Shown here piece by piece: positions 1 through 9,927 of a DNA stretch of 64,000 bases. The first letter of the stretch is position 1. Every line of letters begins with the position of its first letter. The DNA lies in NCBI RefSeq assembly GCF_019649055.1, contig NW_026570247.1, forward strand, positions 1,240,001 to 1,304,000. The letters are read 5' to 3'. The notes under the pieces were generated by a model that was not told where the DNA came from, made no database searches, and worked only from the letters and a program-made list of their open reading frames with translations. The DNA comes from Paramacrobiotus metropolitanus (Eukaryota > Tardigrada > Eutardigrada > Parachela > Macrobiotidae). The translations under genes and the position numbers were made by a program.

Positions 1-656
1 ATAATCAAATGCCCGAATGGTACTCGGCACCGTATTCTGTTGTCGCCGAATTATACTCGCTATTGGCGTCACTGGCGTGTGCTGCCTCATTTCCCGTTAA
101 AGGAAAGACCAGTAGGATGTGAGTAAATGAGACCAGAAAAATGTATACAAATCATTTAGCCTTAGAATAGCAATAAAGTATTACAAAACAGTGATTCCGA
201 GTGCGCGAAAGCGACAGTTTTTATGTACGTATCCCGTTTTTGACGCTATGTACCGGGCACGTACGTAAGAAACCGTTCTTATTTCCGAACGATATTCGTG
301 TAATTTGTAGTCTTCGAGGATAGTGATTCGGTATTCCTATGTAATGAATTGGTGTGCGGATCGCAGACTACTTTCAGGATATGAACGTTGGTTTTACGAG
401 GGTTTAAATTGCGGGTAAACTTGCCGCATGATCGTAGAGTAGTGGCACGTCGGTATGCAGGACAGCGAACCGGTTAGATATATGTGCTGAAAGTGCCGAT
501 TACTTCATGCTGAAACATTGATTATAACTTTTTCTTACGGGGCAGTATGATCGCAATTGCGCGGCCTTGTTGTTCTGGATGCCTATTAAAAGTATAATCA
601 ATACGCTGTCGCGGTACATTAACTGAAGGTATTGCACACATTTTGATGAACTTCTG
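1..656. other. Intergenic DNA, no gene seen
   Basis: No open frame here has coding character on either strand; the stretch is AT-rich and carries no recognisable splice-bounded exon. The first 40 bases resemble words at the outer edge of the repeat near 1300, so the repeat region at 657-1320 may extend to the left. Confidence 0.5.
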
Positions 657-1320
657 CGGCACCGCGACATTTCGCCGCCGACAACTCGTCGCAGGACTTT
701 TGGTCGCAGACATTTCGCCGCGAGGTCATCTCGCCTCGCGACGTTTCGTCGCGGGACATTTAGTCGGCTGGACATCACACCTCGAGACATTTCGTCGCAA
801 ACCCGTTTAGACGCCGATACATTTCGCCGCGAGGCTGTTTCGACGAAAAGTCCACTTTAGCAGACGGCCTTATTGAAACTTTCAATAAGGCCAATTGAAA
901 TTTCACCTAAGTCCAGGAACACCTAAAAATAATTGAGGGACACTGAAGAAAATAACCTAAGAAACCCAAAAAACCTTAGAAATTTATGAAACCTAAGAAA
1001 CCTAAAAAACCTAAGAAACCTAAAAAACGTAAGAAAAATAAGAAACCCAAAAAATCTAAAAAACCTAAGAAACCTAAAAACCTAAGAAAACCTTCCAAGT
1101 AACCCGGAAAATTAAGCGTGTCAATTCTTTTGCGGCGAAGTGTCCGCGACCAGACGTCTTGCGTCAAAAAGTCGCAAAGTTAAAATGTTTCAATGCAAAT
1201 TGTCCCAAACCGAAGTGTCCCAGCGTCAGAATGTCCCGCGGCGAAATGTCTTCGCGGCGAAAAATCGGTGCGTCGAATTTAATTGCGGCGAAATGTCACA
1301 CTCCCAAATGCCCGGGTGCG
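657..1320. repeat. Foldback-like element with subrepeat arms
   Basis: The left part (about 657-835) carries several copies of a word close to GACATTTCGCCGC, and the right part (about 1131-1300) carries the reverse complement, GCGGCGAAATGTC, also several times. The arms are therefore inverted arrays of one degenerate subrepeat around an AT-rich centre holding a second simple repeat. This is the layout of foldback-type DNA elements whose inverted ends are built from tandem subrepeats. No coding sequence is visible inside. A single related copy of the word is seen near 62040, so the family is dispersed. Exact ends and a target duplication were not identified. Confidence 0.6.
903..1096. repeat. 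CCTAAGAAA / CCTAAAAAA minisatellite
   Basis: About 20 imperfect copies of an 8-9 base unit alternating between CCTAAGAAA and CCTAAAAAA form the centre of the foldback-like element. The opposite strand reads as a spurious Phe/Leu/Gly repeat peptide, which is a product of the repeat and not a gene. Confidence 0.75.
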
Positions 1321-1380
1321 ACTTCGGCACTAACTGATCATGTGGACTTTCCGGCCTGGCTATATGTATATGTTTGATAT

Positions 1381-2051
1381 CTACCGCGGCATCCAGCCGC
1401 GTATAATAAGCAAACTAAAACACCTTAAAATTATGATTAACTATTGTACAAGCGGCATTCATTGCTAATCATACGGGATACGGCTTTTTCTCCGTAGAGA
1501 AAATGTAGTGCAAATGACAGCCTCTAATTAGGGCACAAAACAGTCGGCTTGACGCCCTTACCTTATGTACCGGCTTAATTGTGCTAAGGCTCATGCAGAC
1601 TCATCCAGATCTTTTTGTTGGTTTCCTTGTAATTATTATTCATTATCCATTGTGCAGTCGACCGGTACACCGTATGTCTAATTTCAAGTAGGTAATTTGC
1701 GCTTAGACAAACTGAACCGCACATTGCTTACGGAAGACGATAGACTCTAGCATCCCGTACGGTGCGAGTTTTACACTTTCCATGCAAAATATATAACGCA
1801 GCAGAAAATCCCCACATTATTACCAGTTTGATGTAAACGGCCGTATTCTGAATTTCAGGACTTTATTACGGTTTGAGTACGTAATTATTTGATTTGCACG
1901 AGAACGCAATACGTATATATGCTGCTTAGGTTTATATTATACCCAACTTCCGGTTAGGGAAAAACGCGAGCCGATAATAACTGAATTTCAATACGAGTAC
2001 ACGAATCTGAAATTGTTTTACCAAGTATTGTATGAAAAGTCCCGTCCCGCC
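1381..2051. other. Upstream region of the GPCR-like gene
   Basis: AT-rich non-coding stretch ahead of the first exon at 2052. No convincing TATA box placed at a start site, no repeats and no further exon were recognised. Confidence 0.4.
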
Positions 2052-4318
2052 ATGTTGCATTCCCTCAACACTACCCCACTATTACTCAACATATCCGCCT
2101 TCACCAACGCTACTTGCTGGACATGGTCCGCCTCACCGCTCTTCCGTCTGCAGATCCTGACGCAGATTCTCCCCAACTGGCTGATCCTCCTCGTCTCGCT
2201 CCTTAACCTGCGCGTCTTCGCTCTCTGGCGCCGCAAACCGCTGTTCCTGGTACACCACATCATCCTGTCGGCCGGGGAGCTGTCCCGCGGGATCATCGGG
2301 ACCATCGGCCCCATCAATCGCCTCATCGACCCGACCCTCGCCAGCACCTGGCCCAACGCCATCACCCTGGCCGGTGGCGCGATGTTGACCACCTGGGTCA
2401 ACGGGACCATCCTCCTCATCAGTCTGGACCGGTACGTACGTGTGGTCGGCAGTTAACGGGAATATATTAAACGACGGTCTTAAAGCATCTCAACTGGAAT
2501 TGCTCACTCGGCGCTTCCATTGTAGAGCAAATGACTGTTCAGGTTGGAAAAGGATGGGCGGTCACGAAGCAGCTATGATTACGATTACCAGAATCGAGAA
2601 AGACCAGTTTACAGATAGTGTGGGCACTGTGGTATGGCGTACCAAGTGGGCCAGAGTTTATCCAGACAAATGCTAACGACAAATGCTTTTTCAACATTAA
2701 ACAAATGCTACTGACAAATGCTTTTCCCTACCAGACAAATGCTTTTAGAAAAAACTTTAACAGACAAATGCTACTAACAAATGTTTTTTTCACTATCAAA
2801 CAAATGGTTTCAGACCAATCCCACCAAACTACAGTGATCTCCAATAAATTCCCTGTAACTGGAAGAGTGGAATTGGAATTTTCAAATGTGAAAAAGTTTC
2901 GAAGTCCGCAATCAGATTTGCGGTGGTAGTGTAAAGCATTTGTCAGTAGCATTTGTTTGATAGTAAAAAAACATTTGTCAGTAGCATTTGTCTGTTAAAG
3001 TTTTTTCTAAAAGCATTTGTTTGATAGCGAAAAAAACGTTTGTCAGTAGCATTTGTCTGTTAAAGTTTTTTTCTAAAAGCATTTGTCTGGTAGTGAAAAG
3101 CATTTGTCAGTAGCATTTGTTTAATGTTGAAAAAGCAGTTGTCATTAGCATTTGTCTGGATAAACTCTGGCCCGTTTGGTACGCCATACTGTGGGGCCAA
3201 GATCGCAGGTCTAGTATATTAGAACGACGTCCCGTAAGAACGGAAGAAGAAACACAGCTACAGTATAATCAAGTTTAGAAACACGATCTGTACCTTCCGA
3301 TAATGTACTATCTAGACTCATGCTACGCTCATGGCAAGCTAGTCAGAGCAGGTAGTGAGACATGGTGAACCGCTTAGACAACATTCATATGGTCAACATC
3401 CCTGTAGATCAGGCCAATTACTGTGCGACGAAAAAGTCGATGCTTCGTTTTAACGCATACTGCGCAAACAAGCGCTTCTCTATTCGATCCCAGCGCTGGC
3501 GATAAAATTTATTTTAATCAGTTTTATTTTTAATTTTTCAGCAGCGGACTAATTGGTCGATTTCCACTTTATTATTAGCATTATTACTGTATGCGCACTA
3601 TACAGGTTTTCACATAAGGCGGCTGCGCTGGCCAGTGCCGTAACCCTGTATCATCGTTCGAAGATGTATGAGCCTCACATGGTTAGAAAAAATTTCCGAA
3701 ACCCAGTTTATATATAACAGGTGGCTCTTTGTGGAGTTCCCGCGCTTCTACCGGCAGCACGCCACCAAACGCACCATAATCCTAAGTCACGTCATTCTCG
3801 ACGGCGGGATCTTCCTCTTCTACACCACCTTCTACATCGTCCTGGGCCGCAGCACGCTCATGTTCCCGTGCAACCGTGAGGCCTACCTCAATCTATCTGA
3901 TTATCCCTGGGCGACGGCGGTCTTCAATACCGGCTTCTTTGGCCTCCTGACTGCTTCCGGTCTACCGCAACTGCGCCTGATCTACACCGCTTTTCGGCTG
4001 AAATGGCACGGGACCCGCGGGCGGGTACACCCCGCGCGGGGGGAGGAACCGGCGTCCAGCGGCGCCGAACAACTGGCGGACATGGCCAAGAACGTTCTGG
4101 CCGGTGCCGCCGTGGTGACCGCCACGGTGGCGTGTCAGGTGATCGCGCGGGGCTTCTATTCTGCCTACATCCGGCAACTGGGTATGGGCTACGCACTGTA
4201 CTTGCCGTATTTGTTCTTCAACTGGGTGAAGGACCTGCTGCCCTTCTTTTTCTACGTGGCCTTCTATCCAACGTTCCGCCGGTGTCTCCGGCGATGCTGG
4301 GTTCTAGGAACCCGGTGA
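2052..4318 (+). CDS. Rhodopsin-like 7TM receptor (GPCR), two exons
   Basis: Two exons, 2052-2431 and 3721-4318, join in phase through a GTACGT donor and an AACAG acceptor to encode about 325 residues. The N-terminus has several Asn-X-Ser/Thr glycosylation sites and no obvious signal peptide. Exon 1 holds TM1 to TM3 and ends in a short LISLDR segment, where class A receptors have DRY; after splicing the motif reads D-R-W. Exon 2 holds TM4 to TM7 and a short basic tail. The intron lies exactly at the DR(Y) position, a common intron site in this superfamily. The match rests on hydrophobic pattern and the DR motif; TM2 and TM7 signatures are weak, so the ligand and subfamily cannot be named. It may be a divergent lineage-specific receptor. 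The ATG at 2052 was preferred because the in-frame codons before it contain no earlier ATG. The intron is occupied by a foldback element. Confidence 0.6.
2632..3189. mobile_element. Foldback/MITE element in the GPCR intron, TSD TGTG
   Basis: The ends are inverted copies: GTATGGCGTACC at the left and GGTACGCCATAC at the right, and the match runs inward for about 180-250 bases. Both arms are built from tandem copies of a short word, ACAAATGCT on the left and AGCATTTGT on the right. TGTG lies immediately outside each end (2628-2631 and 3190-3193), which fits a 4-bp target duplication. The non-repeated centre, about 2815-2935, has no coding potential. It sits wholly inside the receptor intron and leaves both splice sites intact. 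Confidence 0.75.
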
Positions 4319-4355
4319 ATTATGGGGTTCCCGAATTATACTCAGCGCCGGATCA

Positions 4356-4464
4356 CGGATAACGCCCCGACATACAGAAATGACGCCGGTATATGTCTGT
4401 GTACAATCCGTGATTGTACATAGACATATACCGGCGTCATTTCTGTATGTCGGGGCGTTATCCG
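4356..4464. repeat. Near-perfect hairpin downstream of the GPCR stop
   Basis: Two arms of about 53 bases (4356-4408 and 4412-4464) are reverse complements with a single visible mismatch and a loop of about 3 bases. It begins 38 bases after the receptor stop codon, so it probably lies in the 3' UTR, where it would form a long stem in RNA. It could be a small foldback transposon or a functional RNA stem; the sequence alone does not decide. Confidence 0.85.
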
Positions 4465-5183
4465 CGGAAGAGACCAGAACCAGATGAATAAATGCCGTAA
4501 CAATCGACCTTACCGACCTGACTCAACGACAGAATATGAGCAAATAAGCTCAGTTGTGGTATAGTTATGTACCTTCTCGTAAATCTACGCGAAAGCGAGA
4601 AGCTGCATCTCCAACTGATAAATTTATGATTTCTATACTCCGGGATTTCCACTGTCAGAATGCCCACGGTTGCCTTATAGCGTACATTGGTGACCTTTCA
4701 ACCAATCCAAAAGTGATGAGGAGTTGCCGCTAAAAGCTGTTTAAGTGGGCCGAGACTGCCTTTTCAGAACATTTCTGGAGTAAACGTTTGCCAGCGGACT
4801 ACTGGTCACTGTGAACTGTATCTCAGCAGTGACCTTTATCTCTACAATCCTAGTTTTTGCCCAGTATTAAGACACTGATCGATGATCTTTAAAGTTACCC
4901 TACAACAATAAAAACAAGTAGTCGCGACAGTGATGTTTTATTCTCTTGTCGCGTTAGTCGCCATAAAATCATTTGAATGGTTGTGCAAAACATGAAAACG
5001 ACTTCAAACGAGAACGAACACACAACAGGTATTAGCAAACTGATATTTCCGTAGGAAAATGCGCGAGGATGCCTACTGGAGCGGTGTTGTTGGCGTGGGT
5101 AGAAGATTTCTGCAGCATTATTGCTGATACAATATGGTAGATGTAAAGGTCACTTTTGGGTGTTCCTTGTCCGCGACAGGCGG

Positions 5184-5426
5184 TTAGTCCCAGCGGCAGC
5201 AGAAGGTCAGCCAGACGGCACAGCAGAAATCATGCGCCCAGCGCCGACTGCGCTCCGCCGGCAGGGCCTCGTCGTCGGCCAACTGCCGTCCGGGGGCGGG
5301 GGCTAGGTAAGCGCCGTAGCGGACCAGCGGCTGCAGGGCGTTAGTGTCCTCCGGCTGGGCCTGGCTGTTGTGGATGGAGGCCAGCAGGACGACGGCGAGG
5401 AGTACGAGCACAGCACGGTTGTCCAT
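5184..5426 (-). CDS. Small secreted peptide precursor with CC-x6-CC core
   Basis: A single exon of 80 codons. The ATG at 5426 is followed by a clear signal peptide (residues 1 to about 23, hydrophobic VLVLLAVVLLA core, then an Ala at the likely cleavage site). A hydrophilic spacer follows, then an R-S-R-R furin-type site, and the precursor ends in a short peptide of about 18 residues with two adjacent cysteine pairs, C-C-(6 residues)-C-C. This is the architecture of a neuropeptide or other processed secreted peptide. The inner Cys-x6-Cys ring recalls allatostatin-C/somatostatin-like rings, but the doubled cysteines do not fit a family I can name, and small CC-CC peptides also occur among animal secreted defence or venom peptides. 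A TATAAA on the minus strand near 5460 lies about 35 bases ahead of the ATG, suggesting a short leader. Function unassigned. Confidence 0.5.
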   Translation of the reverse strand: MDNRAVLVLLAVVLLASIHNSQAQPEDTNALQPLVRYGAYLAPAPGRQLADDEALPAERSRRWAHDFCCAVWLTFCCRWD

Positions 5427-5457
5427 AGTGCAGAATAATGTCGGATGTATCACAGAG

Positions 5458-5468
5458 ACTTTATAAAT
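5458..5468 (-). promoter_or_regulatory. Probable TATA box of the peptide gene
   Basis: Minus strand reads TATTTATAAAG here, about 35 bases before the start codon at 5426. Position and sequence fit a TATA box with a very short 5' UTR, which supports this short reading frame as a real gene. Confidence 0.45.
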
Positions 5469-5469
5469 A

Positions 5470-6225
5470 CAACATTAAAAATACGGTTATGTAATGGCAC
5501 TTTATGCTGTCAGTGAAGTTTTGAGTACGACGGTTTTCTGGTAGACTGAAACTGCAGTGGAGTGTTTAATTTAGATAAGTACTTATACAAATTTGTAGTT
5601 TAACCGTAATACGAAAATCAATGGAAAGCATACGTCACTACGGTAACAAACGGGATCAATATTATCAGGTCAAATTCGTACGCATACAAAAATTAACAAG
5701 TGCAACAGAATTATAGGGGAGGTATGGATTTACAGTACGTAAGTGCATCATTTCCTAATAATTTTGTTATCTTTCGGATTTCGTGAGGGTGTATTGTAGC
5801 TTTGTAGGTGCTGTACGAATACTAAGTATTAAAAAAAATTTGCGTAATAAAGATCAATAATATATGTGACAGATTACTTATTATACTCGTACTATTCAAA
5901 AAATAGTCGTATTAGGTGATTTTTGCTTACAATTTATGTCACATAAATTTTCAGTGTGTGATGTGCTTATGCCAAGTGTCGTGTCTCCTTTTATATTACA
6001 GCGCTAAACTGGGAATACACCTCGTCTTCCTTTTCACTTCTCATTCTCGTAAAGCTTCGACACGGATTATAAAGTTCATATGTGCACGCAAATCAAAAAC
6101 ACTAATAAAATAATTTTTCGGGGAATTTTGCACTTGATTTCATGATAATTCATAATTGTGGAGTGCATTTGGTTAAATCTCTGTTGGAAATTCATTAAGC
6201 GCGACAATAATTACTCGTACATTTA
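5470..6225. other. Divergent intergenic region
   Basis: AT-rich spacer between the minus-strand peptide gene and the plus-strand CCDC112-like gene. No exon or repeat was recognised. Confidence 0.4.
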
Positions 6226-9200
6226 ATGGAAAGAGACAGAAAAGTGTTGTTTGGAAAAGAATGCGACAAGCTTCGTCAGCAGTAAGCACACGTTAATTTT
6301 CCGTTTTTTTTCCACCCAAATTATTATTGTATTTTACTGTACCTACATCGTACTCGTATAAATGCTTATCCATCATTAAATCGTTTCATACAATGATTTT
6401 ATGATAGATAAGCATTTTATGACAACTGGAAAGTTTTTAAATGATGGTACGTACCATCATTTAAAAAGTTAAGTACCAGTTGTCATAAGAAAGAAGTCGA
6501 AAAATCATAGAAATAAAACTTGATCCATCATTAAAAACGTTTTGAATCAGAATTGCCCACGTGCGCAAAGATGCCAGCAGCTCGCTACGCCAGCTAGCCA
6601 GCACTCTGGAGCACGACAACCCTGATTTATCCGACAGTGTACGCCGTCTGTCGGATCAGCCCGCCGCGTTGTCCTACGGCTCGGAATGTAAGCGCTTAAT
6701 TCTACCCACATTTTTTTTCAGCATTCCCGGTTTTAACTGGCTTATGTTGACAGATGACAAACGCGACCCGGTGAAATCATTAGCCACACAAGTCAGCTCC
6801 ATCAGCGGATTGGTCAAGAAAGCTTCAAGCGGCCGCGACAACGGTAAGCCTAATTAAACGATACAGTGTAAAATACGTTAAAGGTCACGCGGAGATGGCT
6901 GCGTATACAGATGTCCGCGATCTACAAGACACACTGCGCAACGCCAATGAGGCCATCTACAACGCCAAGGTCACTAACGATCAAAGGTCACGCTGTTCAC
7001 ACTGTCAATCTGTTTAAAAAATTTTCGTTTTTTTGCTTATTTTTTCTTGATTTTGCAGGTACAATAAGTTAAAAACGGAAGAGTCCCTGCGGAGCCGGGA
7101 ACTGGATTCTCTCCAGCGGGACGCGGCGTCCTCGCAGCGGCCGTCGTCCACGGCGGTCTCCACGGCGCCCTCCCGCGACCGCGACCGCGACACCACCGCC
7201 ACCACGGCGTCCAATAAACCGACAGCCGTTTCCGAGTTCGACGTAATAGTATTTAACCAAAATAAAATATACAAAAAAAATAGTTAATTAAACGGAGATA
7301 ACTAATAAAAAATTAATTATTTTAACAGTTTACTAAATTTTTTTTGTTTAATAACTGAGTATTTAAAAACTAAAACTGAAATTTTGAAATTTGTTAATAA
7401 AAATACAATTTAATAAATAGCTGATTAAAATAATTTTTATTTAACAATTTAATAATTAATGAATTAAATTTAGAAATAAAATTTGTTACTTTTTTCCGAG
7501 CAGCGCTACTGCGCGGACCATGGCGGCCCGACGGGCGGTTGGGACGCCTACGATCACAACGAGTTCCTCTCGTTCCGCTTCCGCAACGGTCCCTTCGACG
7601 AGACGTTGGCCGAAAAGGCCGCGCTGCTCATACCGACACGGACACCGCAGGAAATCCTGCAGCACGAAGAATGGTACGACACCTTCGAGCTGCTGCAGGC
7701 CGCCCGCAAGGAGGCCGTCAACGACTGGCGCCGGGGGCGGGATGCGCAGCAGCGGCGGGCGGTGGAGGAGGCCGCGGCGCAGCAGAAAGCTCAACAAGCG
7801 CAGGACAACGAGGTCACTCGGCATGCTTTAATGCAGTCATTTTATTTATCAAATTTTGTTTGAGTTTTGTTAATTTACTTCTTATGTTGACCATATTTAT
7901 TGTTATGACTTTATTTAGTAATATTATTTTTGTTATTCTCATTTATTTGATTTGTGCATTCTGATTTCTTATTATGTTTTATTACTGTGTTGTCGAGTCA
8001 ACTTGGCACCTTTTCGTACAGTGAGTTATATGCTAATCGGATACGACTCACTGTACAACACAGTATTTGATTAGGTAAAGGATTTAAAATATCTCTGTTG
8101 ATATTCTTTAATTCTCACAGCAATAATATTTTTAATCAGCAGCGGAAAATTAATTTAACATTTCTTCCGTTGGTTAAAGTTTAATAAATAATGCTTATAC
8201 GACTACAACTTAATTTTTAAATTTTTTAAATATTGTGCATAATACGTTTGCGTTGTGTGCGTTTGTTCTGATTAGGCTCGAAAGGCCACTCTGGAAAAGC
8301 AGCGCGAAGTGGTTACCGCCCACAAAGAAGTGAAAACCAAGGAGACGATCGAGAAGAAAACGAAGGAAGCGCAAATGTCGCAGCAGCTCGAAGAAGCCGC
8401 CCGTAAGGTACACCCACTGATATCCTCTAGCTATTAACGCATAATCTGCACTGTCTTATCGGCAGAAATTCCTGGATCACCAGACGAAACTGAAGTCCCG
8501 ACTGGACACGCACTACCGCCAGATTGACGATAAATTAGTGCAGATCCAACTGGAAGAGGAGAGGAAACTGCAGGAAGCCAAGGAGCGCCGGCATGCCGCC
8601 GCCAAACAGGTTCGCTTATTCACGACCATCGGCGAGCCGGCATTCGTGACCTTTACCGTTTTTAACGTTTTTTTACAATCAAAAAAAGTTCAAATATAGT
8701 TAACACAGCTATTAATACAGTAGTAGAAATAATTCAACTTAAATTTCTTCAGAATTTGGAATTTCCGTAAAGGTCACGACCCACGTTACCCTTTTAACTT
8801 ATTGGTTGGTTTTATTTACACGCACTTGTTAAAATCACGCCCGATTATAATACAAAAAATAAGGATAATCTTTTTCTCAAACTGAAATAAATTTTGTTAA
8901 AAATTAATTTAATTTTATAAAAATAAAAAATTTAAATTTTAGCAAATAAAACTTTAAAAAACATTTAATTAAGCTGTGTTGTGTATCATATATAGATTTC
9001 CTTAAACAAAATTTTTTGAAGTTATGGTTCATATGTAATATGTAATAACCATATTTAATATGTAATATGTCTTTTCATATGTAATAACCATAAAAATGTC
9101 AAAATAATAAGAAAGATAATGGAGAAAATAATATTCTTTTGACCGCGCAGGTCCTGGAGATGGGCGCCCGCAGCGTCAACCAGGCGGAGGCCCAAGCCCA

Positions 9201-9483
9201 GCGGCGCCGGCAGTCGGAAGCCGACACGTTAGTGGCCAAAGCCCGCGCCATCCAGCATGCCGAGCAGCTGCGCCGGCGCGCCAGCCGCAACGTGGCCAGC
9301 GACCCGCAGCGCGTGACCCAACACACGGAGTCCTGGAACCGTCACCTGGACGGCGAGGGCGACGTCGGGGGAGGCGGCGGCCGCGACCCGCCCACCACCA
9401 GCTGGCGGGCCTCCGCCAGCATCTTCAACCTGCCCAAACTCAAACTCCCCGAATGGCGCCGCCATCTAGACCTGCATCTGTGA
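6226..9483 (+). CDS. CCDC112: CCDC112-like coiled-coil protein, nine exons
   Basis: Exons 6226-6281, 6551-6687, 6754-6843, 6911-6986, 7059-7242, 7504-7812, 8276-8407, 8466-8609 and 9151-9483 join with consistent phase to about 486 residues. Exon 6 (about residues 182-284) holds the recognisable block: a W-D-x-Y-D-H-x-x-F-L segment, then TPQEILQHEEWY and a helix with KEAVNDW, as in the CCDC112 family, where this region binds centriolar/ciliary partners. Exons 7 and 8 are highly charged continuous coiled coil (E/K/Q/R), and exon 9 continues it before a Gly-rich linker and a short tail. The length is close to the vertebrate protein (about 450-530). Two donors read GTCAC (after exons 4 and 6), an unusual site. 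The start was chosen because a short ATG exon joins exon 2 in phase. AATAAA follows at about 9832. Family assignment is from memory of the conserved block and should be checked by search. Confidence 0.65.
6360..6488. repeat. Nested inverted repeats in CCDC112-like intron 1
   Basis: AAATGCTTATC (about 6360) pairs with GATAAGCATTT (about 6408). Just inside the next stretch, TTATGACAACTGG (6418-6430) pairs with CCAGTTGTCATAA (6476-6488), with a 17-base perfect palindrome arm pair at 6434-6467. The word CCATCATTAAA also recurs directly at 6370 and 6526. It looks like a small foldback element inserted in the intron, leaving the splice sites untouched. Confidence 0.7.
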
Positions 9484-9927
9484 CCTTAACCGGTGTCCGA
9501 CGGCCAGGCGGGCATGGTGACGCAAAATACATTTTTGCTGATTTATAATTGGTTGAAATGCCGGTCTGTTTCCGAAAAACGACCGCCAAGAAAAATGCTG
9601 TGTATTTTTAATTTGTTTCGGATTTGTATTATGGTCAGTTATGGGAAAATGCGGCGCCGTATTTTTGGCCAGTAGAGTAGTTGCTATGGAACTTCCATTG
9701 CAAATTTGCTACTTTAATTAAAATTTGCAAATTATATCGAACATTAAAAAACGATGTATAAAGGATCATGTGATGTGTATATAATTGGATATGTTAATAA
9801 AAAATTGTAAAGTACATGTAGATGATGGAGAATAAATTATATTGATTTTTGAATATTCACCGGGGATTTGTCGCCGTTGTTTTTTATCATTACTGGTGAC
9901 CTTTATGATTTCTCCGGCTTGAAGTAA

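Noticed and set aside
976-1167. Minus-strand frame encoding a Phe/Leu/Gly repeat
   Set aside because: It is the translation of the CCTAAG minisatellite and has no other support.
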